Source: Paenibacillus lupini
Lineage (GTDB): Bacteria > Bacillota > Bacilli > Paenibacillales > Paenibacillaceae
Reading direction: 5' to 3'
Length of the DNA stretch: 64,000 bases
NCBI RefSeq assembly: GCF_011761355.1
Contig: NZ_JAASRW010000005.1
Location: 372,001 to 436,000 of the forward strand
Part shown: positions 48,089 through 60,555 of the stretch, piece by piece
Numbering within the stretch: position 1 is the stretch's first letter
Layout: each line of letters begins with the position of its first letter
Program-made: the position numbers and the translations under genes
The notes under the pieces: model-generated
What the model was told of the DNA's origin: nothing
Database searches by the model: none
The model's input: only the letters and a program-made list of their open reading frames with translations

Positions 48089-51000
48089 TTATAAATCCCG
48101 TTCATTGGCGCCTATCGCGAGAATCTCCCGAATATCAGATTCGGTAAGTGATGACAGCTGCTCTTCACCAGGCTGGATGATGTCGTCGATCATATTTTTC
48201 TTCCGCTGCTGAAGCTGGTACATCTTATCTTCAACCGTGCCATGAGCAGCAAGACGGATAACCTGAACAACCTTGGTTTGTCCAATTCGGTGAGCACGGT
48301 CTGCGGCTTGCTGCTCGACTGCAGGATTCCACCACAGATCGTATAAGACTACCGTATCCGCACCAGTCAGATTAAGTCCCGTGCCGCCAGCTTTCAGAGA
48401 AGCGAGGAAGATATCCCTCTCACCATCGTTAAATCGATTGCATAATTCGACTCGCTCAGAAGCTTTTGTACTGCCGTCGAGATAAAAGTATGGTATACCT
48501 TGCCGGACAAGCTCTTTGCTGATTAGACCAAGCATCTGTGTAAATTGAGAGAAGATCAGCATCCTTTTGCCAGTGCTTCGGCATTCCTCCACAATCTCGA
48601 ACAGCTGCTCGAACTTGGCTGAGCTGCCTTCATAGTCCGTTACGAATAATGCAGGGTGACAGCAGATTTGGCGAAGTCGAGTAATGCCCGCCAATATTTT
48701 GATCCGGTTCTGATGGAAGCTGCGATCATTGTCCAGATGCTTGACTGTTTCCGTACGCAGCTTAGCCAAGTACGAGACGTATAATTTTTTCTGCTCCGGC
48801 AGTAAATTCGTGGCCTGCATGGTTTCAATTTTATCGGGCAGCTCCTTGAGCACGTCGGACTTCAAGCGGCGAAGCAGGAAGGGACGTGCACGGCGGGAGA
48901 TGCTTTCTCGGGGCATATCCGAAAATACTTTACGGGCAGGGAACAGCTCCGGAAAAATAGCTCCAAAGAGTGACCATAGCTCCTCCACCTTATTCTCAAG
49001 CGGTGTTCCGGTTAACCCGAAACGGTGTTTGGCTTGAAGAGCTTTTACCGCTTGTGCAGTTTGAGTCGTATGGTTCTTAAACGCCTGAGCTTCATCTAAT
49101 ACGACCGTATGATAGAAGCGCGTGACATACAGATCAATATCCCGCCGCAAAAGGGGATAGGAAGTGATAATGACATCGACACCTTTTAACGATCTTAGCT
49201 TAGCCGCCCTCTCTGGCCGTGTTCCATCTGCAATAATGACGGAGATCTCTGGAGCAAAGCGCTTCAGCTCGCTTAACCAGTTGTACATCAGTGAAGCTGG
49301 CGTAACAATGATGGCTGGCTGATCAAATTGTCTAATCTCCGGTAATACGGACAGCAGGAAAGTAATGCTTTGAATGGTTTTACCCAGTCCCATATCATCG
49401 GCCAGAATGCCGCCCATTCGGTAATGAGCAAGTGTCTTCATCCATTGGAAGCCGTATTTCTGGTAATCCCTCAGCACGTGTTGAAGGCTTGCAGGAACCT
49501 CGAACTCCAGATGATCCGGATTACGGATATGGGCAAGCAGCTTACGGAATGATTTGCCGAGTTGAATAATTCTTCCGTCATTCTCCATGTCCGCAAGATG
49601 CAGTCCTCGTGCAAGCGGGATGCGGAACGTGGTGTTGTTCAGCTCCGAACGCAAGAAGCCTGTTTCATTAATAATCCTTGTGATAGCTTCATATTCTTTG
49701 CCCTCCAGCGGCAGAAAAGCCCCATCTTGAAGGCGATGAAAGCGGCGTTTCTCCACAATAGAGCGCAGCACACTACGGATTTCATTATCCGATATACCCG
49801 TCAATTCGAATTTGAACTCCAGCCAGTCTGTTCGTTCATCGACTTCAACTTTTAAGCTAGGAGGCGAGTTAGGGACAACTATCCGTGTCTTAACAGCCGT
49901 TGTTGCATGGATCTGAAGTAATTTTTCCAGCTTTGGAATGGTATGCCGCAGGAACTCGAATTCGCTGTCTTCATCCTGCATGTAGTAACCAAGCTCGGTT
50001 GTAACAAAACCACTTTGGTCCATGATATCTAGGATCTGATTTTCACGATCGCCATCTCGTAGTAAAATCCGGTCGGTGTTTTTATAATCAGTGTTTGCCG
50101 CCAGAGGATTGATCCTGATATCCCCGTATTGAAACTCTACTTCGGCTAGAAGTCTTTCCCGGACACGGTCCAGATACAGTTTAGCCTTTAGAGGTGTCTG
50201 CACGATCCGCTCCGATACACTTCGCGTAACTTGAACCTGCCCAATCTTCATCAGCTCGGGAACAACCTTCTCCATAAACGGTTCGATTTGCTCCGAGGAA
50301 ATGATGACATGCTGCCTGCGGGAGGCATCCAGCATATTTTTGAGATCCGCTAGTCGTTTGCAGGCATCTGGGGACAGCTTGATGATCCGGCCTTCGCTGA
50401 GAACTATATTGTAGGCGGACAAAACAATAATCTGGTCAAGTCCTTCGACCTCGAGTTGAAAGCCATTCCCATCATGATCGCCAAATTCAAAGCGGATAGG
50501 AATGGTTTCATCACTAATCTGCAAGCCGGCGGTGATGGTGCCCTCCTGATCAATCAGTACGGATGGGCATGAAGCAAGAAGCGGCAGCAGGGCTGTCCAA
50601 TCTGCAGGCGGAATCATGAGCATTCGATCGGCATTTTTCAGACGAGCTCGCCCAGGTAATGGCTGTGCGCCCTCCTGGTACAGCGCTTCATTCCTGCTGA
50701 TCCGGGCAAGTTCATTTAGTACAGCATGATCTTCTGTCCTGAAACAATGCTCTGCCGGGTTAAAGGTGAAATGCTTGGAGAATGTTCGAGTGACATTCAG
50801 CGCCATACCTTCGATAAAAGCCCGGATATCCGGTACGACATACAATCTGCCAAGACCAATTCTAAGCTCTATCCCGATTCTATAATTTCGGTAGCCGCTC
50901 GTGAAGATCACACAAGTAAACTGAACTTCAACAGGAGTTCGAGTATCTCTAACGTATCTTGTGCGGCTGATGAGCGAAGGCTGTTCACGATCATGGCTAT

Positions 51001-51364
51001 TAAATAAGTCTAGAATGCTGTTTGACAACAGCTGGTCGCTTGCAGATATGCGGGCGAGATTAAGAGCCTCTTCGGGCAGTTCTGGCAGTTCCAATAGATG
51101 CAGCAGCATAGCAGCAACATGCTCGCAATATTTGTCTTCAGGGTCAAAGTCCGGACAAGTGCAGGTAGCGATAATCTCACCACGGCTGCTCGTTGCGGTT
51201 ACGATTAGATCGCGATTCGTTCTGACATTCGCCTCACAGAAGGGTTTGTCCGGATCATAACGCAGAATGGTTACACCGCCGGACTGCCAGATTGATTCCC
51301 CTTCTTCAAAAGCAAATCTGCCGCACAATACCCGGACATCATCATCCGTATATTGAAAGCTCAT
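48089..51364 (-). CDS. SWIM zinc-finger SNF2-family helicase
   Basis: 1091 residues. The N-terminal SWIM finger is ATCTCPDFDPEDKYCEHVAAM (CxC...CxH, about residue 70). A long middle region with SNF2-associated beta domains follows (about 130-610). The ATPase has ADDMGLGKTIQS (motif I), VVLDEAQAFKNH (II), FGLTGTPLENKVEEL (III), and the C-terminal helicase half has FSQFTQMLGLISKEL, LASLKAGGTGLNLT and ADRAHRIGQTK. Such HepA/RapA-like bacterial proteins move on DNA; roles in transcription or repair are suggested but unproven. It starts 2 bp after the MarR gene stop and is co-transcribed with it. Confidence 0.93.
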   Translation of the reverse strand: MSFQYTDDDVRVLCGRFAFEEGESIWQSGGVTILRYDPDKPFCEANVRTNRDLIVTATSSRGEIIATCTCPDFDPEDKYCEHVAAMLLHLLELPELPEEALNLARISASDQLLSNSILDLFNSHDREQPSLISRTRYVRDTRTPVEVQFTCVIFTSGYRNYRIGIELRIGLGRLYVVPDIRAFIEGMALNVTRTFSKHFTFNPAEHCFRTEDHAVLNELARISRNEALYQEGAQPLPGRARLKNADRMLMIPPADWTALLPLLASCPSVLIDQEGTITAGLQISDETIPIRFEFGDHDGNGFQLEVEGLDQIIVLSAYNIVLSEGRIIKLSPDACKRLADLKNMLDASRRQHVIISSEQIEPFMEKVVPELMKIGQVQVTRSVSERIVQTPLKAKLYLDRVRERLLAEVEFQYGDIRINPLAANTDYKNTDRILLRDGDRENQILDIMDQSGFVTTELGYYMQDEDSEFEFLRHTIPKLEKLLQIHATTAVKTRIVVPNSPPSLKVEVDERTDWLEFKFELTGISDNEIRSVLRSIVEKRRFHRLQDGAFLPLEGKEYEAITRIINETGFLRSELNNTTFRIPLARGLHLADMENDGRIIQLGKSFRKLLAHIRNPDHLEFEVPASLQHVLRDYQKYGFQWMKTLAHYRMGGILADDMGLGKTIQSITFLLSVLPEIRQFDQPAIIVTPASLMYNWLSELKRFAPEISVIIADGTRPERAAKLRSLKGVDVIITSYPLLRRDIDLYVTRFYHTVVLDEAQAFKNHTTQTAQAVKALQAKHRFGLTGTPLENKVEELWSLFGAIFPELFPARKVFSDMPRESISRRARPFLLRRLKSDVLKELPDKIETMQATNLLPEQKKLYVSYLAKLRTETVKHLDNDRSFHQNRIKILAGITRLRQICCHPALFVTDYEGSSAKFEQLFEIVEECRSTGKRMLIFSQFTQMLGLISKELVRQGIPYFYLDGSTKASERVELCNRFNDGERDIFLASLKAGGTGLNLTGADTVVLYDLWWNPAVEQQAADRAHRIGQTKVVQVIRLAAHGTVEDKMYQLQQRKKNMIDDIIQPGEEQLSSLTESDIREILAIGANERDL

Positions 51365-51366
51365 CG

Positions 51367-51825
51367 TTATAGAATCCTTTCTTTTGGCTCGGTTATTTGA
51401 TGCAGCAAGCGAAGCAGTTGACCTCGATCTTCTGGCGATAAAGAAGCTAGTACGATATCGGCAGATTCGCTCATGGCGAGTCTGGCTTTTTGTATAAGTG
51501 GCGGAGCAGTCTCGGATAGCTTGATAAAAGTCGCTCTGCGATCATCCGGATCCGGAATCCGAACAATCAGCTTCTCTTGCTCAAGGGCATCCACGAATTG
51601 GGTAACCGTACGTGGTTTAATACCAAGCTTGGCAGCAATCTCACTCATTCGGAGTTGTCCAGCCTCGGATACAGAGACGAGAAAGCGCAGCCGCGGTCCT
51701 GACAAATAGTCTGGGATATCCAGATCTGTTAGATGTGATTCAAATTGAAGATGCAGCTGATGGGTGGTTCGGAGCAGCGTTTCCAATAAGAGGCCTGCTG
51801 CAGGTACTGATTCGGATGTAGGCAT
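51367..51825 (-). CDS. MarR family transcriptional regulator
   Basis: 152 residues. The winged helix is RMSEIAAKLGIKPRTVTQFVD and EQEKLIVRIPDPDDRRATFI. It is directly followed by the SNF2 helicase gene, and divergent from a quinone oxidoreductase-like gene with an inverted repeat TATACTCA/TGAGTATA (51859-51891) between them. I infer that it regulates one or both of these units. No ligand is evident. Confidence 0.9.
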   Translation of the reverse strand: MPTSESVPAAGLLLETLLRTTHQLHLQFESHLTDLDIPDYLSGPRLRFLVSVSEAGQLRMSEIAAKLGIKPRTVTQFVDALEQEKLIVRIPDPDDRRATFIKLSETAPPLIQKARLAMSESADIVLASLSPEDRGQLLRLLHQITEPKERIL

Positions 51826-51858
51826 AAATCCTCCTTGACTTTAAACAAGCAAAATATC

Positions 51859-51891
51859 TATACTCACTATATCGAAAAAATACTGAGTATA
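51859..51891. promoter_or_regulatory. Inverted repeat, candidate MarR operator
   Basis: TATACTCA (51859-51866) and TGAGTATA (51884-51891) are perfect 8-bp arms 17 bp apart, between the divergent marR and oxidoreductase genes. Confidence 0.5.
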
Positions 51892-51975
51892 CACAATATG
51901 TGTTAGTTCTGTAGTTTGATTTTACACGAATCCTAATGTTTCATCAAATATTTCGAATAGGGAGGATGTTCAAAG

Positions 51976-52905
51976 ATGACCCAAATGATGCAGGCGATCC
52001 GCTATCATGAGCATGGTGGAGCGGAGGTGTTGCGGCTGGAGCAGGCTCCTCGGCCATTACCGCAAACAGGTGAGGTTCTTATCCGTGTTGTAGCAGCAGG
52101 TGTACTTCCGATCGATTGGAAGATTCGTAAAGGCTTGTTCCCTATGCCTGTGAAGTTCCCGGTGATCCCAGGCACAGCATTTGCAGGTATTGTTGAAGAG
52201 GTAGGGCCGGATGTGAGCGGTCTGCAGATCGGGCAGGAGGTATTTGGCAGAAGTACGAACGGGACCTATGCCGAGTATACGACAGCTCCAGCAGAATCTA
52301 TTGCACTTAAGCCGGTATCTATCAGTTTTGAGGAAGCAGCGACTTTATCGGGCGGAGCAACAACAGCATGGTGTGCCATTAAAAATGCAAATGTGAAGCC
52401 GGGTGAGCGTGTTCTTATTCATGGCGCTGCCGGAGGGGTAGGGCTGTTCGCTGTACAGTTCGCCAAATCGCGAGGTGCGTATGTAATTGGGACGGCTGGG
52501 CCGTCGAATATGGCATATATTCGTTCCATCGGTGTAGATATGGCTATTGATTATACGGCGGCGCCTTTTGAGCAACAGATTGAGGAGAAGGTGGATTTTG
52601 TCCTGGATACGATTGGTGGACAAACGCTTGAACATTCCTGGGAGGTTGTGAAGCATGGAGGTGCTCTTTTGACGATTGCAGGTCAGCCGCCGCTTGAGCA
52701 GGGACAAGAAGAAGGTGTTCGTGTTCTTCGTTCAGCGATTGCAGCGAAGCAGGATTTAATTGACATCGCAGAGCTGATGGACAAGAGAATCGTCCAAACA
52801 GAGGTTCAAGCTGTATTTTCTCTTGGTGAGGCAGAGCAGGCACATATGAAGTCGGAAAAAGGTCATGGTCGAGGTCGTATTGTTCTTCATGTTGGTAATA
52901 AATAG
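51976..52905 (+). CDS. NADP-dependent zinc-independent alcohol dehydrogenase/quinone oxidoreductase
   Basis: 309 residues of the MDR superfamily. GroES-like N-terminal part (VLIRVVAAGVLPIDWKIRKG, IPGTAFAGIVEEVG), then a Rossmann domain with VLIHGAAGGVGLFAVQFAKS and VDFVLDTIGGQT. There are no catalytic-zinc cysteines, which fits quinone oxidoreductase or enone reductase types. GGGAGGATG precedes the ATG. It is divergent from marR and probably repressed by it; a role in detoxifying quinones or reactive carbonyls is inferred. Confidence 0.9.
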   Translation: MTQMMQAIRYHEHGGAEVLRLEQAPRPLPQTGEVLIRVVAAGVLPIDWKIRKGLFPMPVKFPVIPGTAFAGIVEEVGPDVSGLQIGQEVFGRSTNGTYAEYTTAPAESIALKPVSISFEEAATLSGGATTAWCAIKNANVKPGERVLIHGAAGGVGLFAVQFAKSRGAYVIGTAGPSNMAYIRSIGVDMAIDYTAAPFEQQIEEKVDFVLDTIGGQTLEHSWEVVKHGGALLTIAGQPPLEQGQEEGVRVLRSAIAAKQDLIDIAELMDKRIVQTEVQAVFSLGEAEQAHMKSEKGHGRGRIVLHVGNK

Positions 52906-52927
52906 ATGCTTTTTATAAAACATATAC

Positions 52928-52964
52928 AAAATCCGCGTATCTATGAGATTGCGCGGATTTTTTT
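52928..52964 (+). terminator. Terminator of the oxidoreductase gene
   Basis: AAATCCGCG and CGCGGATTT pair around a 15-nt loop and are followed by T residues. Confidence 0.85.
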
Positions 52965-53091
52965 ATAGGCAAAACTATATTTTCTACGCCATATTCTTTA
53001 ATTTATGTAGTTTACGGCAAGCGATTTCGGATTAGAATGAAAGAGATAAATTAGAATGGAATTCGTAATGCGCGAAAAGGAGAACGTGATC

Positions 53092-54063
53092 ATGACAAAA
53101 CCTAATGAACCAATTGTAACGCATATTTTTACAGCAGATCCTTCTGCGCATGTATTTGAAGGTAAAATCTATATCTATCCTTCCCATGACCTGGATCATG
53201 ACGGCCCAACGAACGATAACGGCGATCAATATCAAATGGAGGATTATCACATCCTGTCTATGGACGATGTAAATTCCCCATGTGTTGATCATGGTGAAGC
53301 TCTTCATGTGAAGGATGTACCTTGGGCTTCGAAGCAAATGTGGGCGCCAGATGCGGCCTTCAAGAACAATACGTATTACTTATATTTCCCTGCTAGAGAC
53401 AAGGATGGAATCTTCCGTATCGGTGTAGCGACGAGCAGCACTCCTGCTGGACCTTTCAAAGCAGAAGAAAACTATATTCCAGGCAGCTTTAGTATCGATC
53501 CGGCTGTTCTCGTGGATGAAGATAACAAGGCATATATCTATTTCGGCGGACTTTGGGGCGGACAATTGGAGAAGTGGACAACAGGCGAGTTTGTAGCTGA
53601 CGCTGCTGATCCGGATGTGAATGGTCCTGCGCTTGGACCTCTTGTTGCAGAATTGAGCGACGATATGCTTACCTTCAAGAATAAGCCTACTGAAATATCT
53701 ATCGTTGATGAGGAAGGCAATCCGCTTCTGGCTGGCGACGAAGAACGGAGATATTTCGAAGGTCCTTGGATGCACAAATATAACGGCAAATACTATTTGT
53801 CTTATTCTACAGGTTCGACGCATAAGCTTGTTTATGCGATTGGCGATACTCCGCAAGGCCCGTTTGTCTATAAAGGAACGATTCTGACGCCTGTTCTCGG
53901 TTGGACAACTCATCACTCCATTGTGGAGTTCCAAGACAAATGGTACCTGTTCTACCATGATGCATCGCTGTCCGGCGGTGTTGATCATAAGCGCAGTGTG
54001 AAATTCACTGAGCTTAAGTATAACGAAGACGGAACAATTCAGACGATTACTTACAATAGCTAA
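53092..54063 (+). CDS. Glycoside hydrolase family 43 protein
   Basis: 323 residues from the ATG with AAGGAG before it; a possible in-frame ATG at 53056 lacks a site. Five-bladed propeller pattern with catalytic acid residues: the first Asp is in ADPSAHVFEGKIYIYPSHD, the pKa-modulating Asp in SIDPAVLVDEDNKAYIYFGG, and the catalytic Glu in YFEGPWMHKYNGKYYLSYS. There is no signal peptide, so it acts inside the cell on imported xylo- or arabino-oligosaccharides. Specificity (arabinofuranosidase or xylosidase) cannot be told apart here. A single-gene unit. Confidence 0.92.
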   Translation: MTKPNEPIVTHIFTADPSAHVFEGKIYIYPSHDLDHDGPTNDNGDQYQMEDYHILSMDDVNSPCVDHGEALHVKDVPWASKQMWAPDAAFKNNTYYLYFPARDKDGIFRIGVATSSTPAGPFKAEENYIPGSFSIDPAVLVDEDNKAYIYFGGLWGGQLEKWTTGEFVADAADPDVNGPALGPLVAELSDDMLTFKNKPTEISIVDEEGNPLLAGDEERRYFEGPWMHKYNGKYYLSYSTGSTHKLVYAIGDTPQGPFVYKGTILTPVLGWTTHHSIVEFQDKWYLFYHDASLSGGVDHKRSVKFTELKYNEDGTIQTITYNS

Positions 54064-54068
54064 TAGGG

Positions 54069-54099
54069 AAAGCACGAAGCATCTGCTCCGTGCTTTTTT
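54069..54099 (+). terminator. Terminator of the GH43 gene
   Basis: AAAGCACG and CGTGCTTT pair around a 12-nt loop and run into T residues. Confidence 0.82.
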
Positions 54100-54131
54100 G
54101 TTATAGAAATTGGAATATATAAGTTTAGAGA

Positions 54132-56984
<2,853 letters not shown>

Positions 56985-57205
56985 TCACTCCTCAAATTAA
57001 CAATGCTGCGGGATAGGCCGATAGATCGTGGCAGCGGTGAGCAGCCTCCTTTCCTTTCATCTCATCGCTTACCTGAATAATGGAATAATGAAAAATATGT
57101 TCCATAAATTAGTAATATTCTTTATCTATGAAGTAAAAAGAGGGCAAGTCCATCGAAAGGCGTCGATTGCTGGCGGAATAACTCTAAAGGAGGAGTGTGG
57201 GGGCT

Positions 57206-58306
57206 ATGGTTAGCATTAGTCTTTGTCTCATTGTGAGGAATGAAGAGGATGTTCTCGCTCGCTGCCTGGATTCGGTAAAAGGAATTGCGGATGAAATCAT
57301 CGTAATAGATACGGGATCAACAGATGAGACCAGATCGATTGCTTCTTCTTATACCGATAACGTATATGACTTTGAATGGATAGATGATTTTGCTGCAGCG
57401 CGTAACTTTGCGTTTAGTAAAGCGACTTCCGAATATATTTTGTGGCTGGATGCGGACGATATTTTTCTGGAGCTGGATCAGATCAAGCTGCTGGAGCTGA
57501 AAGCAACTCTTTCCTCTGAGGTAGATACCGTATCGATGTTCTATTATTTGTCGCAGGACGAGAACGGAATGATCACGAGCAGGCTTCGCCGCAATCGATT
57601 AGTTCGAAGAGACCGTCAGTTCCGTTGGCTAGGTGCTGTTCATGAGTATTTAGAGGTGTATGGGGTCTCGCTTGTATCAGATATCGCCGTTACACATGCC
57701 AGCACACGACATGATAGTGACCGAAATCTGCGTATTTATGAGCAGCGGCTGGCCAAGGGGGAAGAATTCAGCCCAAGGGATTTGTATTATTATGCAAATG
57801 AGTTGAAGGATCACAGTCACAATGAGAAAGCTATCCAATACTATAATCTTTTCCTTAGTACAAAAAAAGGCTGGGTAGAGGATAATATTGCGGCATGCGG
57901 GAAGCTGTCGGATTGTTACGCTGCTGTGGGAAATCAGGAGTCTGCAATGGAATCTGCGCTTCGCTCCTTCCAATATGGCAGTCCACGTTCCGAAAATTGC
58001 TGCCGAATTGGCTATTATCATCTTCAATCTGGCGCTTACGAAACGGCGGCGTACTGGTATAATACGGCCCTGCATACTCCCAAACAGGATGAGGCATGGT
58101 CCCTGCAAAATACATCCTGTTCCACCTGGCTACCTCACCTGCAGCTTTGTGTTTGTTACGATAAGCTTGGCCAATGGCTGAAAGCTTATGAACATAACGA
58201 GATTGCCCGGGCTTATCGCCCGAACCATCCATCCGTTCTACATAATAAAGCGTATTTGGAAGGGGTACTCACACCTTTGCAAACGCTAGAGAAAGCGATC
58301 CTTTAA
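57206..58306 (+). CDS. Glycosyltransferase family 2 with TPR-like C-terminus
   Basis: 366 residues from the ATG, with AAAGGAGGAG ten bases upstream. GT-A fold: ISLCLIVRNEEDVLARCLDS, EIIVIDTGSTDETRSIA, and the metal-binding DxD in LWLDADDIF. The C-terminal 200 residues hold helical repeats of TPR type (RDLYYYANELKDHSHNEKAI, then later AYETAAYWYNTAL). Similar proteins modify BclA-type collagen-like glycoproteins. Its position head-to-head with the collagen-like gene supports that it glycosylates threonines of that protein; this is inferred. Confidence 0.88.
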   Translation: MVSISLCLIVRNEEDVLARCLDSVKGIADEIIVIDTGSTDETRSIASSYTDNVYDFEWIDDFAAARNFAFSKATSEYILWLDADDIFLELDQIKLLELKATLSSEVDTVSMFYYLSQDENGMITSRLRRNRLVRRDRQFRWLGAVHEYLEVYGVSLVSDIAVTHASTRHDSDRNLRIYEQRLAKGEEFSPRDLYYYANELKDHSHNEKAIQYYNLFLSTKKGWVEDNIAACGKLSDCYAAVGNQESAMESALRSFQYGSPRSENCCRIGYYHLQSGAYETAAYWYNTALHTPKQDEAWSLQNTSCSTWLPHLQLCVCYDKLGQWLKAYEHNEIARAYRPNHPSVLHNKAYLEGVLTPLQTLEKAIL

Positions 58307-58331
58307 CGCCGGGACTCCCGGTGTTTTTTTA
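58305..58331. terminator. Terminator after the glycosyltransferase gene
   Basis: AACGCCGGG and CCCGGTGTT with a 3-nt loop and a T run, at the convergent junction with the AraC gene. Confidence 0.88.
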
Positions 58332-59114
58332 TGCTTTCCGCAGGCCACTCCAGGATAATTGGCGAATCTCAGACGCGGTTCGACCTGTTGCTTCTTTAAG
58401 CTGTCTTGCAAAATGATGGGAAGTCTTAAATCCACAGCGCGAAGCGATTTCGGTAATCGTAAGACCAGTATTGTTCAGCAATTCGACTGCTTTGTTAACG
58501 CGGTAGCTCCACAAGTATTGAAATGGTGTGGTCAACTCATATTGCTTAAATAGCCGGACCAAATGCTCTGGCGAAACATTCGCGGAAGCAGCTATATCTT
58601 TTAAAGCTACGTCTTCGGCATAATGCTCCTGAATCCAGGACAATGCAGAGTAAATGGCAGGATGCTTCTCCCTCTGCTGCAAGACCCGCTTTGATTCAAT
58701 TGGGTACAGATGTAAGGCCGCGAGACCAAGCTGGAGTAAGAGAGGATCACTTGCGGATGTATCCCGCTGTAAGCGAAGAATGAGATCCGTTAGTCGGTTC
58801 ATGTCTTCGGTTAGCGGCAGGCATTCGGGTAATAATTGGAGTGCTTTCCGTTCCTCCTCATCAAACTCGGGTACATGTACGGCAATCCAGCGATGCCAGG
58901 TATCTTCGGTTTTGGAGAAAACAAACTGTTCTTCATGACCGGGCAAAAGAATCACGACATGACCAGGCTGGGCATGAATTTCCCGGCCGTCAATGGATAC
59001 GGACATTTCTCCGGTGTAGAGCATAACGAGCTGGATATCCGGCTGGATGCGTGGACCAAACTTTCCGCCAGGCGGATATACAACGGAGCCTGCTACTGTT
59101 GATGTCACGATCAT
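58329..59114 (-). CDS. AraC family transcriptional regulator
   Basis: 261 residues. An N-terminal cupin sensor (MSVSIDGREIHAQPGHVVIL) and C-terminal double helix-turn-helix (DVALKDIAASANVSPEHLVR and LTITEIASRCGFKTSHHFAR). It is divergent from the PhyH dioxygenase gene, which it probably activates. The 150-bp gap between them holds no clear inverted repeat. Confidence 0.9.
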   Translation of the reverse strand: MIVTSTVAGSVVYPPGGKFGPRIQPDIQLVMLYTGEMSVSIDGREIHAQPGHVVILLPGHEEQFVFSKTEDTWHRWIAVHVPEFDEEERKALQLLPECLPLTEDMNRLTDLILRLQRDTSASDPLLLQLGLAALHLYPIESKRVLQQREKHPAIYSALSWIQEHYAEDVALKDIAASANVSPEHLVRLFKQYELTTPFQYLWSYRVNKAVELLNNTGLTITEIASRCGFKTSHHFARQLKEATGRTASEIRQLSWSGLRKA

Positions 59115-59265
59115 GGAATCACCTCTTGTCTATATTCTACTGAAACGTAAAGTCGAATATCAATCACAGATACAAAAAGGCAAATGGCAGCCATTGTTCC
59201 AACCTAAGGAGGAGGAGTACGATAAAGCTATCGCTCGAGCAATAAATGATAAAGGAGAATGAACA

Positions 59266-60009
59266 GTGAATATAACGTATACAGCTCCTCTTACTCCCCT
59301 TTCGGAAGAACAAATTGAATTTTTTAAGGAAAATGGTTATCTGTTATGGAAGAAAGGTATGTCCAGCGATCTGATTGATGCCTTTAACGGACACATCTAT
59401 GATATAAGAAATGAATCTCCAATGCCGGAATGGGCGGCATGTGAGGAGAGTAAGAAATATTCCCTGCGACTCTTTAATCCGCATAAGCATGACAGCATGT
59501 CCAGACAGCTGATGAAGCATGCGATTGTACGCGGGGCACTGGCGCAATTGATGGGGAAAGAAGCGGTTTGCGTGCAAAGCATGTATTTCTACAAGGAACC
59601 AGGTTCCCCCGGACAGGCCGCTCATCAGGATTACTACTATATTAAAAATGATCCCATGACGATGATCGCCGCGTGGACCGCCATGGAGGATGTCGTTGAT
59701 ATCGAGAATGGCTGCTTATGGGTAATGCCGGGCACGCATAAGCTCGGTCTCCTGCCGCATGGAGCTGTGAAAAATATCGAAGAGCATGAGCATTGGACCG
59801 AGGAGACAGAGGGCGTGGATACAACGAAGCAAATACCGGTCATCATGGAGAAGGGTGATATCCTCCTGTTCAGCGAGCTGCTCATTCATTCTTCGAATAA
59901 GAATAGAAGCACAGACAGATGGCGCCGATCCTATGTTTGCCACTACATTCGAGAGGATTCACATGTCCTCCATCGGGAAGATCTCCGTCAGAAATATCCA
60001 CTATATTAG
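59266..60009 (+). CDS. Phytanoyl-CoA dioxygenase (PhyH) family protein
   Basis: 247 residues; an Fe(II)/2-oxoglutarate dioxygenase. The facial triad is visible as His-x-Asp in AAHQDYYYIKNDP and a distal His in LLIHSSNKNRSTDRWRRSYV, whose Arg would bind 2-oxoglutarate. The N-terminal ITYTAPLTPLSEEQIEFFKE is typical. AAAGGAG precedes the start. The substrate is not known; related members hydroxylate small metabolites such as ectoine or fatty acyl groups. Divergent AraC regulator upstream. Confidence 0.88.
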   Translation: MNITYTAPLTPLSEEQIEFFKENGYLLWKKGMSSDLIDAFNGHIYDIRNESPMPEWAACEESKKYSLRLFNPHKHDSMSRQLMKHAIVRGALAQLMGKEAVCVQSMYFYKEPGSPGQAAHQDYYYIKNDPMTMIAAWTAMEDVVDIENGCLWVMPGTHKLGLLPHGAVKNIEEHEHWTEETEGVDTTKQIPVIMEKGDILLFSELLIHSSNKNRSTDRWRRSYVCHYIREDSHVLHREDLRQKYPLY

Positions 60010-60020
60010 GAAGCACGGAA

Positions 60021-60047
60021 GGGAGCTGGAAAGCTCTCTTCTTTTTA
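60021..60047 (+). terminator. Short terminator after the PhyH gene
   Basis: GGGAGCT and AGCTCTC around GGAA, followed by TTCTTTTT. Confidence 0.75.
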
Positions 60048-60053
60048 TGTATA

Positions 60054-60092
60054 ATTAGTTCACAACCGTAACTGTTTACAAACATAACTAAT
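60054..60092. promoter_or_regulatory. Inverted repeat before the marR-ABC unit, candidate operator
   Basis: ATTAGTT (60054-60060) and AACTAAT (60086-60092) are perfect inverted arms 25 bp apart, ending at the ribosome site of the marR gene. Between them, two similar GTAACTGTTTAC-like half sites are seen. Confidence 0.5.
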
Positions 60093-60107
60093 AAGGTGGA
60101 GTGGCTG

Positions 60108-60539
60108 TTGGATTCAAATGCGAAAGAGATGGATATATACCAATCGTTTTTTAAAATAGCACGTCAATTAAAAAAGCTGGCTTTTCAAAGTGCTGCTGAT
60201 TTAGGCTTAACGGTTCACCAGATCAACATTCTGGAGTCCGTTCGTTTGAATCCGGGTCAGAAGCAAAAGGATTTAACGGAGAAGCTTGTTTTTGCGAAAA
60301 GCAGGGTCAGCGTTTATATCGACCAGCTTGTGGAGAAGAGGCTTGTCCTTCGTGAGCCTTCCGAGCAGGATCGGAGAGAGATTCAGCTGTTTATTACGCC
60401 TGCCGGAGAAGAGTTATGTCAGGTATATAAACAGGAAGCAGCGTCGTATAAGGCGCTGAGCGCTGCGCTTGCACATTTGCAGAAGGAAGACGTTGACCGG
60501 CTTTCTGAACTGCATCAGCAAATTTTGGAACATTTATGA
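60108..60539 (+). CDS. MarR family regulator of the ABC exporter
   Basis: 143 residues from TTG at 60108, which has GGTGGAG six bases upstream; GTG at 60096 lies inside that site, so is less likely. Winged helix QKQKDLTEKLVFAKSRVSVY and EKRLVLREPSEQDRREIQLF. It starts a unit with an ABC exporter gene (60556) 16 bp downstream; MarR proteins of this kind usually repress their own exporter operon. An inverted repeat overlaps the promoter region. Confidence 0.88.
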   Translation: MDSNAKEMDIYQSFFKIARQLKKLAFQSAADLGLTVHQINILESVRLNPGQKQKDLTEKLVFAKSRVSVYIDQLVEKRLVLREPSEQDRREIQLFITPAGEELCQVYKQEAASYKALSAALAHLQKEDVDRLSELHQQILEHL

Positions 60540-60555
60540 ACGGAGGGGTCCAGCA

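Noticed and set aside
59047..59262. Small open frame between the AraC and PhyH genes
   Set aside because: It overlaps the AraC start in antisense, has no ribosome site and shows no recognisable protein features.
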